From: Siphonodentalium dalli
Lineage: Eukaryota > Mollusca > Scaphopoda > Gadilida > Siphonodentaliidae
Assembly (NCBI GenBank): GCA_032622095.1
Contig: CP136062.1
Span: 163,740,875 to 163,804,874, forward strand
Direction: 5' to 3'
Length of the DNA stretch: 64,000 nucleotides
Shown here: positions 34,579-44,896 of the stretch, in pieces
Layout: every line of letters starts with the position of its first letter
Position numbering within the stretch: position 1 is the first letter of the stretch
The notes under the pieces: generated by a model
Seen by the model: only the letters and a program-made list of their open reading frames with translations
The model's database searches: none
Told to the model about the DNA's origin: nothing
Position numbers and translations under genes: made by a program

Positions 34579-37500
34579 CTAGACTAAGCTCTCAGATACC
34601 CATATATTCCAAAGATGACCAGTATGACGAATGAAAAAATATATCAATTCAACGCCACCTCCTATTTTATTTCTGATGACGTCGGGAATCTTTCCCAGTA
34701 AAAGTATGATCTTGTCCTTTTTGGATAAGCTCTCTAGTGTTAGAAACAGGTCGACGCCAAAGCGGTCTAAGCAAGTAAACCAAAATGCATTTCTATGCTC
34801 CTCTAAGACGGAACAGTCGCAAATAACATGTTCTGCAATATTTGTGTAACTACGATGACATTTTGAACAAATTGCATCGCAAATATCAGACGGTGAGCAA
34901 ATCAGCTGAGCGACCAAATAAAAAGTTGATTTCTCTTCGGGTTTTTTTTGACAGACTGTCCATAAATTTGACATACGAATATTGTTGTGTACAGATACAA
35001 ATCTACTAAATGAGGGGTCATTTCCAACCCGGGTCTGCCATGCAGATTCAAATACGGCCCGCGATTGGTTAATGATTTGCTTCCATGCCAGCTGTTTTGG
35101 AAAGTTTGATGATGAAACGTAGTCTTTCAAGTAGTCCAAAGGTTGACGATTTTCTAGAACGGTGATAACATTGTGCATCCAATTGTGGGTGACTGGTTGA
35201 TTATGTATGTAATCTAGAACCCTGTATACAAAAACGTGTTTGACAGTTTTCTCTGTTCCCAGGTTGCACAGGGCTCTAAAAAGTCGAAGCGTTCTATCGT
35301 CGATGATTTCCTTTATCGGACGGGTGCCTACAAGAGCGAGAGCCATATCTGTGCGAGTTTGAATGTGTAGGCCCTGCATGTTTTTCACACACATACGATG
35401 AACTTTCTCCAATTTTGTATAGTTCACTTCTGTCTGATTATGAAGCAGTTCCGATCCATATAAACCACGGTGAAGAACGACGCTGTTATAAATTTTCATC
35501 GCACTAGCGGGAGTAATACCGCCTGCATAAAGACCGGCGTTGGACATCATGAAAAATGTTGAGCGTATTTTGCTTACTATCATATCAGTGAATACGTTAT
35601 TGAATTTATATTTGGTTAGTGGTATACCAAGGTGTGTTACTTGATCTACCTCTGCAATGGCGCTTGATCCTAATAACCAATGCCGGTTGTTTTTTGAAGC
35701 CTCACATTTTGACTCGTTAAATACTAGAACGAATGTTTTGTTGGGATTAAATTGATATCGCCATGTATTACTGTATCTTACACAGATATCGCATAGCCCT
35801 TGCAGTCCAGTCTGTGATAATGAAAAAAGGGCCATATCGTCAGCATGTGTGAGACAAGAACAGTTTATGTTTTTCATGGACAAACCAAAATGAGATCTTT
35901 CTAACTCATAAAGTAAATTATCAATGTAAATGGTGTATAAGAATGGGGAGACAGAGCCCCCTTGTCTGGTGCCGTGCGTAACCTCAAACCAACGTGAGGA
36001 AATTCCAGAAAAAGACGTTCTGCACCATATGCCTGTCAGAAGGCAGTTGAGTATTTTTAATGTATTTTAATGTAATGTATTTCCTCTGACCTGGCGCTCA
36101 TAAAGTTTGAATAGTAATCCATTAATCCAAACGGTATCAAATGCTTTCCACACGTCCAAGAAGCACGCATATAATTTGCTATGCTTCTCGGACGTGTAAG
36201 AAATGCATTCCTGTACCATGAAGGACGACATCATACAGCTAATATTCTGTTGAAAACCATTTTGTAACGAGTGCACTGAAAGGGTTGAAGGAGAGTTATT
36301 TTGTAATCGAAGAAGGATAACTCTTTCAAACATTTTGTAAATTACTGGTAATAGAGTTATCGCTCTGTAACTGTCAAAATTGTCACGAGGCTTAGGCGTT
36401 CCTTTATATAGTGAGCAAATGACACCCAATTTTGCATTTTGTGGAACGTTCAATCATCTTTGAAAATAAAAATGCAATGCACTGTACAATCGAATCACCA
36501 CCGTATATAAAGTGTTCATAATTTATGTTGTCCCATCCTGCAGCTTTTTTATGCGGCAGAGATTTGAGAAGGGAGCTAACTTCAGACGAGGTTACTGGAT
36601 ATATTACTCGTTCATCTATTGGGCTGAATGAATGTTCAGAAAGTTCTTTGGTTATAACTACATTGATTTTCTTAAAGTGGTTTTGATCAAACTCAGGGCT
36701 CACCAGTGGGTTAGAAAAGATTGTTTCATAATATGATGCCCATCCCTCGACTATTTCAGCCGGGGCTCTCAGAATATTACCATTGTGTTTAAAAACTGAA
36801 TTTGAAAGAACATCGTTAGATTTTCGTTTAGCATTGAACAATTTGAAAAACGCACTTTGGTCTGTCTCAGCACACCTATCAATGTCTGCGTTAATTGAAT
36901 CTAAATGTTATTTTGAGTATTTGCGATATTCTCTGCGAAAGGTGCGTTTAGCCTCTTTATAACATGATAATTCAATACTAACCTCTCCTCTGGGGCGACC
37001 TGCCTTCAACCAAAGAGAACGATAGTATGTTAGTGTATTTCGTAAGCTATTTAGGTGTGAGTTCCAAAATGATTTAAGGAAGGGTTTGAATGATGTCTGA
37101 GGTATGTTCATCTGAGCCGAGTTACATATCGCGCTTATGAGATCATTGTAATAATTGTCTAGTAAGTGTGTGTTCTTAACCTCATAATGAGGTAGTAATT
37201 TCTCTAAGTCACTTTGATAAGTTTGAATATTTTCTTGCATTGAGGAAAATTGTTTCCATTTGAATCGGGATCTATCGGTGTTAGTGTTGAGTTCAGGTTC
37301 AATGCTTAGTTCAATGTTGAGTATTGTGGTGATAGGTCGATGATTCGATACATTTAATGCATCATCATCGAGAACATCAAAGCAATTTATGTTGTATTTA
37401 TCCATTTTGGGAACAAAAATGTGGTCAATTACGGAGCCACTTAATCCCGAGGGAGATACAAATGTTGGCAATTGAGCTGAATCTTGAGCAAATATATGTG

Positions 37501-38040
37501 TTGAGACTAGCTCAAGTTCGTCAACGAGACACTTTAGTACTTTACAATGTTCATCGCCTTTATAGAGGGTAGCATTGAAGTCGCCCATGAGTATAATTTT
37601 ACCTAATGCCCGATAGCTGCCACACAGCGTTGATAATTTTTCGATATATTCCTTGTAAAAGTCAAGTGTGTAATTGGTCGAAGGTAGATAAACGTGAAAA
37701 ATGTAAATGTAACTAGTTTTCGAAATTTGGACCTGAATGCCTATAATTCTATCATCATTTATATCAATGGTCGATATCCGACCTCCGAGGGTCCTCCTGT
37801 TCCAGCAGAGGAAAACACCCCTTTGTTTCTCCCTCTCTGCAATGGCAGACGCTGGGAGAAGTCACACACAGTGTGAAATATTTAGTTCTTGTTGATAGAA
37901 TTTAGAAAGTGCACATTTTTTTGAGCTAGCCAATGTTCGCTAATACCGCAAATATCAATTTTCTGGTTTTCGAGAAGATTGCCAAGGTAAGCTGCGCTGG
38001 ACATAATGCCCGTCGCATTCCATACAAGAATTTTGATCAT
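34579..38040 (-). pseudogene. LINE A ORF2: APE endonuclease and reverse transcriptase
   Basis: Starts at an ATG at 38040 with MIKILVWNATGI. APE-endonuclease landmarks are ICGISEHWL, then MGDFNATL (36908-37588 frame), VIDHIFVP and SNHRPI, where the usual Asp of the SDH motif is Asn. LINE B has the same change, so it is a family trait. RT landmarks are KAAGWDNINYEHF, KPRDNFDSYRAITLLPVIYK, motif A LDVWKAFDTVW, motif B HGTRQGGSVSPFLYTIYID, and motif C HADDMALFS (His in place of the common Tyr). The C-terminal knuckle is CDAICSKCHRSYTNIAEHVI plus CDC. At least four frame changes (about 37880, 36900, 36420 and 36060) break it. The last 434 codons (35883-34579) are uninterrupted. It would nick DNA and prime reverse transcription of its own RNA if intact. 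Confidence 0.85.
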
Positions 38041-38174
38041 AATGATAAAGTGTGTACATAACATTTCAAAATATTTCGCAGTGCTTAATATATAGCAATA
38101 CCAAATAATTAATCAATGTGATTAATATTAGAGATATATCAGTACAGCAATCTACCAAAATGTACAGTTATCGT

Positions 38175-39631
38175 CTACCATCTCGACGTCCGGGATTCCA
38201 TTGGTGTTCGGTCGCGGTATGCAGGGGACATCGAATGGCGATTCCTGGAACTATGTGGTCTTAAGGGAGTTGAACTTTGCTGTCTAGGTGCTACTTCAGA
38301 AAATGGGACCCAATCTCTGCATTCAATGTCATGAAACAAAAATTGTCTGCTTTTGACGTCGTCTGCATACTCCTCGTCAACATTGATCCGTCCCGTAGCT
38401 GTATGGTGTCTTGCATTATACATATTTTTTACAACTGTGAATGGAATTTGTTTATAATATACATGATCCGCAATGTCCAGGGCTGTAATGTCGTAACTCA
38501 GATTATTTAGGAAAAGTCTCACAGGTTTTATTGGTCCTCGATTTCTTTGTGTGTAGTAATCTGGTTCCCGAAAACGATCTTCCTTTACTCTCCTCGAAGT
38601 GTGACTTCCATTACTCTCTCTGGTAATAACACTGATGTCATTGGCTTCACATAACGAATCTACCTTTTGCGAATGAGAATGTACAGATGGAGTTTTCTTC
38701 GTTTTGTTGATAGAAGGCGTTTGTGTGTTTTTCATATCACTAACCAGTTGCGACAATGCATTAGCACTTTGAGTAGCATCAACAAAAGCTGAGGACATTT
38801 GACCTATCTTCGCAGCCATAGTATCCGTAAACGCAGAGAGAGCATTCTGCATGAATTCAAAATATTTAGTATTCACATTATCAGTCCTTCTTTCCAGTGT
38901 GTCAGAATCGTTCATTCTTCTTGTTATATCGGTGAGTGAAAATTTTAATGCTTCCATATTCATTGTGTTTATCTGTATACCTCTGGAATAAGTTTCTAAT
39001 TTAGTGTGAATCCCACGAGTATCATTTACAACATATTTTAGTTCATTACGGAGAGAAGCTATGTCAGATACACATTCGTCCTGCATGCGTGAAGAGATAT
39101 GTTCCACATTTTTAACACGAGTGTGAAGATCTGTTGCAAACTTATCGACACGCTGCATGATTTGATTTTGTTTTGGGTGATCGGAATCCATTTTGTCTAA
39201 GCGTTGACTCAGTGACTCGATGTCAGACATTATCTTGGACACTGATGTGGTCAGATCAGGAAGTTCCTCTCTCACATGTGTTGATAGTTCGCTGTGGTTT
39301 GTCTGTAGTAAAAGGATTTCTCGTTGGAGGTCAAACAGAGAGGTGGTCAAGGAAGGAGCTGTTTGGTTATTAACTTCACTATGGTTACCAAGCGTTGTTT
39401 GTGGACACGATCTAGTGGTGCTGCTACTCTTTTTTTTATTAATTCAGATATATCCTGGTTACCATCGACCAGAAACACTAGCAAGTTAAATATGTCGTGA
39501 GATAGTTTTTCCACAACTGATCGTCCTCCAGGTTTGTAAATTCGCTTCTTCTCAATTCGACAATATCTGCACAAAAGGTGTGATAAACAATATACCATGA
39601 ATGGCGATATCGCACAATAGACCAATCCCAA
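38175..39631 (-). pseudogene. LINE A ORF1: coiled-coil, RRM-like RNA-binding protein
   Basis: Two frames joined by a frameshift near 39350. The first (39631-39347) holds the family N-terminal segment LSHDIFNLLVFLVDGNQDIS. The second (39350-38175, 391 codons, opening with TTG and therefore not a true start) is rich in heptad-like Leu/Ile spacing over about 200 residues (SELSTHVREELPDLTTSVSK and on), then a low-complexity linker. Near the end is a small folded segment beginning PVRLFLNNLSYDITALDIAD that is collinear with LINE B's VSLKVDKLTPEVTPDHVEYH, then a Ser/Arg-rich tail. Coiled coil plus RRM-like domain is the usual layout of LINE ORF1 proteins that trimerise and coat the RNA. Confidence 0.8.
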
Positions 39632-39799
39632 TTACTACATCAGTATTCTGTTTACAAATTGCTGTCGGAAATGGACGGCTTGTTAACCCAGTCAGCTTCG
39701 ATCTTAGCCGACGAAGACGTCACTGCAATCAACCAATTGAATTATATAAACGGAGAAGTCGAAGTCAGCGATTTATCCACATTGGAGTCATCACTTGAA

Positions 39800-40566
39800 G
39801 TGCTGTCGGGTCCTACTAAAACCCGACCGCACCCGACCGGACCCGACCGCACCCGACCGGACCGCCCCAGGGGTCCGAGCGAGATGGGGTTTGCACTATC
39901 GTGTAGAATGGACCCGAATGTACCAAAGTTCTAATCCCCAAGTCGATAGCTCGAGCTAACACGGCACTGTTAACCCCTGACTTGCGGCCGTTTCCGCCAG
40001 GTACGGGAAATCCAAAAAGGCGCCGACCGCACCACCCCTGACTGACTGACCACGAAAATGGACATTATATCATGAAGGAAATACGGCTATTCATCCATGC
40101 GCGATCGGACAAGTCGCTAGCTGCAGCGGAAGTGAATAAATTAACCCATACGCTGCTGCCGATTTCGCTATAAATGTACGCAAAAACGCCGAAATTAACA
40201 CCCGCCGACCGGACCGCCCCAGGGGTCCGAGCGAGATGGGGTTTGCACTATCGTGTAGAATGGATCCGAATGTACCAAAGTTCCAATCCCCAAGTCGATA
40301 GCTCGAGCGGACACGGCACTGTTAACCACTGACTTGCGGCCGTTTCCGCCAGGTACGGGAGATCCAAAAAGGAGCCGACCGCACCTCCCCTGACTGCCTG
40401 AACACGGAAATGTACATTATATCATGAAGTGAATACCCATATGCATCCACGGGTGATCTGACAAGTCGCTAGCTGCAGCGGAAGTGAATAAATTAACCCA
40501 TACGCTGATGCCGAATTCGCTATAAATGTACGCAAAAACGCCGAAATTAACACCCGCCGACACATA
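39800..40566 (-). repeat. LINE A 5' monomer array, ~2 copies
   Basis: Two units about 351 bp apart carry CCAGGGGTCCGAGCGAGATG, ATCCCCAAGTCGATAGCTCG, GCGGCCGTTTCCGCCAGGTA and CTAGCTGCAGCGGAAGTGAA. Toward ORF1 they end in four copies of a 10-bp CCCGACCGCA-like repeat and GGTCCTACTAAAA. Position directly upstream of ORF1, tandem structure and GC richness match promoter monomers such as those of mouse L1. Confidence 0.8.
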
Positions 40567-41397
40567 TATAGGCCGGAGTTATACAGTGTGTGTGTAATTT
40601 ATTTCAGATGAAAAACATGACTGTTGAAAGCAAACTTGAAAATGATTCTTTGCCTACATGTATCTATATCTTAACAGAATGTTTGTTGGTTATTAAAATC
40701 GAAGTTGATTACAACACCGAAGTGTCAGTGATATGTCCAAACGCAAACAGAGGCAAATGTATAATGACAAAATCGACAAATTATAATGCACGAGAAGCAT
40801 GGTGTTTCACAAACATAGAAACACTTATGTTGAGATATGTTCAAAGTTAGCACATGGAATCAGGCTTTATTATGATAAGAACGCATATTTTCTCGCGTGA
40901 TATCCCACAGACCACTGGCACAATAGACCCCATGCAACCACCCAAATACATATATGTCTTTGAGTGGTTTGGGTGTATTGTGCCAGGGACCTGTGGGATA
41001 TCCCTCCGAAACATTGATATTTCTCTCGGTAATTTCCTCGATGATCTCGTACACCTTCTTATCGCGCATTATCATTATTTTTCGATTTCTGAGATTGGGT
41101 GAATCAATATAGCTCCAAAAGTAATTTCCGTTAAACAATGGAAACGAAATCCAGGTTTATGGTCCGAATGTTGACAATTTTCAACGTCAATCTTGGATGA
41201 ACAGGAAACACTTTGCCCGTTTATTTTTTCATATCTTTATGTTGTAGATAACGGTTGTCTGTGCGAAAAAAATTCATCTGGACCCCCCCCCCCCCTCACA
41301 TACGGACACGCTTCCCAGGCACAATTCACACGAAAAATATCCTTCTAATGATTTCTCACCTAAATAGATTGTTGAAAAGTGTCATATTGCAGTTGGG
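40567..41397. other. Spacer between the two head-to-head LINEs, with a hairpin
   Basis: 830 bp of non-monomer sequence. At 40898-41010 an inverted repeat pairs GATATCCCACAG with CTGTGGGATATC and CTGGCACAATA with TATTGTGCCAG around a 35-bp loop. An 86-codon frame at 40590-40850 has no motif. A C run lies at 41283-41295. Confidence 0.6.
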
Positions 41398-43330
41398 GTT
41401 AACAGTGTCGTATCCGCTATCGACTTGGGGGTTGGAACTTTGGTAAATTCGGGTCCATTCTACACGATAGTGCAAACCCAATCTCGCTCGGACCCCTGGG
41501 GGCTGTCCGATCGGCGGCGGTTAATATTGGCGTTTTTGCGTACATTCATAGCTAATTCGACAGCAGCGTATGGGCTAATTTATTTACTTCCGCTGCAGCT
41601 AGCGACTTATCCGACCGCCCATGCATGCATATGGGTATTTCCTTCATGATATAATGTCCATTTCCGTGGTCAGGCAGTCAGGGGAGGTGCATGCGGTCGG
41701 CGCCTTTTTGGATTTCCCGTACCTGGCGGAAACTGCCGCATGTTAGGGTTAACAGTGCCGTGTCCGCTCGAGCTATCGACTTGGAGATTGGAACATAGGT
41801 ACACTCGGATCCATTCTACACGATAGTGCAGACGCCATCTCGCTCGGACCCCTAGGGGCGGTCCGGTCGGCGGGTGTTAATGTCGGCGTTTTTGCGTACA
41901 TTTATAGCGAATTCGGCAGCAGCGTATGGGTAAATTTATTCACTTCCGCTGCAGCTAGCGACTTGTCCGATCGCCCGTTGATGCATATGGGTATTCACTT
42001 CACGATATAATGTCCATTTCCGCAGTCAGGCAGTCAGGGGAGGAGCGATCGGTGCCTTTTTGGATCTCCCGTACCTGGCGGAAACGACCGCAAGTCAGGG
42101 GTTAACAGTGCCGTGTCCGCTCGAGCTATCGACTTGGGGATTGGAACTTTGGTACATTCGGGTCCATTCTACACGATAGTGCAAACCCCATCTCGCTCGG
42201 ACCCCTAGGGGCGGTCCGGTCGGCGGGTTTTAATTTCGGCGTTTTTGCGTACATTTATAGCGAATTCGACAGCAGCCTATGGGTTAATTTATTAACTTCC
42301 GCTGCAGCTAGCGACTTGTCCGATCGCCCATGGATGCATATGTGTATTCACTTCACGATATAATGTCCACTGCCGTGGTCAGGCAGTCAATGGAGGTGCG
42401 GTCGGCGCCTTTTTGGATTTCCCGTACCTGGCGGAAACGGCCGCAAGTCAGGGGTTAACAATGCCGTATCCGCTCGAGCTATCGACTTGGGGATTAGAAC
42501 TTTGGTACATTCGGGTCCATTCTACACGATAGTGCAGACTACATCTCGCACGGACCCCTAGGGGCGGTCCGGTCGGCGGGTGTTAATTTCGGCGTTTTTG
42601 CGTACATTTATAGCGAATTCGGCAGCAGCGTATGGGTTAATTTATTCACTTCCGCTGCAGCTAGCGACTTGTCCGATCGCGCATTGATGAATATCCGTAT
42701 TTCCTTCATGATATAATGTCCATTTCCGTGGTCAGACAGTCAGGGAGGTGCGGTCGGTGCCTTTTTGGATTTCCCGTACCTGGCGGAAACGGCCGCAAGT
42801 CAGGGGTTAACGCTGCCGTGTTCGCTCGAGCTATCGACTTGGGGATTGGTACATTCGGGTCAATTCTATACGATAGTGCAAACCGCATCTCGCTCGGACC
42901 CCTGGGGGCGGTCCGTTCGGCGGGTGTTAATTTCGGCGTTTTTGCGTACATTTATGGCGAATTCGGCAGCAGCGCATGCGTTAATTTATTCACTTCCGCT
43001 ACAGCTAGCGACTCGTCCGATCGCCCATAGATGCATATGGGTATTCATTTCATGATATAATGTCCATTTCCGTGGTCAGGCAGTCAGGGGAGGTGCGGTC
43101 GGTGCCTTTTTTGATTTCCCGTACCTGGCGGAAACGGCCGCAAGTCAGGGGTTAACAGTGCCGTGACCGCTCGAGCTATAGACTTGGGGAATAGAACTTT
43201 GGTACATTCGGGTCCATTCTACACGATAGTGCAAACCCCATCTCGCTCGGACCCCTGGGGGCGGTCCGATCGGGTCCGGTCGGGTCCGGTCGGGTGCGGT
43301 CGGGTGCGGTCGGGTTTTAGTAGGACCGGT
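41398..43330 (+). repeat. LINE B 5' monomer array, ~5.3 copies
   Basis: GGGGTTAACRNTGCCGT marks unit starts at about 41398, 41748, 42101, 42454, 42806 and 43151 (period 345-353 bp). The last unit is cut at 43260 by five copies of a 10-bp CGGTCGGGTC/G repeat ending in GTTTTAGTAGGACC. The units are the reverse complement of the LINE A monomers and match them closely. Apparent reading frames in the array are by-products of its GC-rich repeats. Confidence 0.9.
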
Positions 43331-44829
43331 GCTGTCTAACTCTGTAGTGTCCGAATATGACACATCTCATTCTCATGTCCATACATCAGCCCACATATCG
43401 CAGCTGCAAACTTGGGTCGCAAGTTTTATACATAACACGACTCAGGATCACTTCATTGACACTCTGTTGTCTACTACCAACGCTTCAGACTCTATTCTGG
43501 ATAAAATGCGTACAAATGTATTTGACGAAATCAAAAAACAAACCTAACACAACAGTTCTAGGTAGCGCCGTCCTTAAGAGACGCATCAAATCTCCAAACA
43601 ACCCAGACGGGAGTATTGCACACAAACTCGCTCGTGACATTTATAACATGCTTGCCCATCTTATCGATTCAACAGTAGATATATCTGAAATACTGAGTAA
43701 TGGCAAAATTCCACGTGGCCAGTCGCAGTCAGGCACTCTGACTGTTCCGGTGTCTCCAGAGATATCCACCGACATGAAATATGTTTTGTTGAACATAACT
43801 GAAATGAGAGCGGAAATTGTTCAACTTAAAGGGTCCAAATCGGAAATGTATTCTGCAATTAAGAAGGATATACCCGCTTTGAAAGGACAACTAACAAACA
43901 TAAATAACAAAATGAACTTGCTGGAAAAATATGTGAAAGAACTAAAGGATCAAGTTAACAAAAATAAATTAGCAGTAGAACGCATTGAACAAACAAAGAA
44001 TGATAACTCTAAACAAAGAGGCTCAGATTTGAGAAATTTAAGAGATGACATAAAGGACGGAATGGATGAATTAAAGGTCGGCATGGATAAACTTCAAGAT
44101 AAATGTGACGAAACAATAACCAATATACATGAGAAAATAAAATCAAACAAAGGATCAATCGGTACCGTGAATGGTCTCCTTAGCGACATTCTCGGTCAGA
44201 AAAACAAATTCGAGAAGATGTTGAACAACAATAAACTTTCCGAAGAGTGTGTATCCTTCATCAAATCAACAATAGGTGGATTCTTCCAGGAGTTGCGCGA
44301 CAAAATGAACAACTTTCAGACCAGTCCACCCAGATCTAATCAGGAGCACTGCCCAGACGACCAGACACGCCCTGACTATATATAGGCGACCGCAAGAATG
44401 CAAATCTCCCCCGGAGACATCACATCATGACGATTCCTCATACATAATCATCGACGACGCTGATTCGCCAAAAACCGATCTCCCTCCTGCAAACGATAGA
44501 ATTCACCGTCAACACGATAAGGGTGATCGTATAGTCAATTCGAACATCGCCGCCGATTCAGACGTCTTTCCTCCGGAAAGTCTCGATACAGCTGTAATTA
44601 TCCAATTACGACTGTGAGCTTGAAAGTGGATAAGTTGACACCTGAAGTAACCCCGGACCATGTGGAATACCATCTTCATACCAGTGATATATCGTTCTCA
44701 GTCGTGAGGATGTATGTGGACGGTCGTAACAAACCAGCATACGCCACCGTTAATGTTCTCTCGTTGGATGTGGACCGTGTCTTGTGGGTTATAATTTCTG
44801 GCCTAAAGGAGTCCGCAGCAGGGAAATGA
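43329..44829 (+). pseudogene. LINE B ORF1: coiled-coil, RRM-like RNA-binding protein
   Basis: The N-terminal part (43329-43547) shifts to the main frame that runs to 44385. It contains LARDIYNMLAHLIDSTVDIS, collinear with LSHDIFNLLVFLVDGNQDIS of LINE A, followed by about 200 residues of Lys/Glu/Asn-rich heptad-like sequence (ITEMRAEIVQLKGSKSEMYS and on) that predicts a long coiled coil. After a frame break (44386-44613) the RRM-like segment LKVDKLTPEVTPDHVEYHLH and PAYATVNVLSLDVDRVL matches LINE A's C-terminal domain. Its last few codons change frame again. It is broken, so any RNA-coating function is lost. Confidence 0.75.
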
Positions 44830-44896
44830 ACTCCCAATACGATAGATCTTAGCTCTATTCTCTTGCGTGGCTCGAACTAAGTAATATCAACCTATA

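Larger units (their letters stand above)
34240..40566 (-). mobile_element. LINE A, near full-length non-LTR retrotransposon
   Basis: Read on the minus strand the order is: about two ~350-bp monomers (40566-39860), a 10-bp GC-rich repeat, TTTTAGTAGGACC, ORF1, ORF2, and a TG/TA-rich 3' UTR ending in GGAGGTAATAAAGATATATA near 34240. This is a complete APE-type LINE layout. It is the same family as LINE B at 41398-47995 in the opposite orientation. It is disabled by frameshifts in both ORFs, but the last 434 codons of ORF2 are still open. I do not assign a clade with confidence. Confidence 0.85.

Noticed and set aside
42716-43055. Open frames of about 100 codons within the monomer array
   Set aside because: They arise from GC-rich tandem repeats, overlap each other in several frames and repeat with the unit. 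No independent coding evidence.
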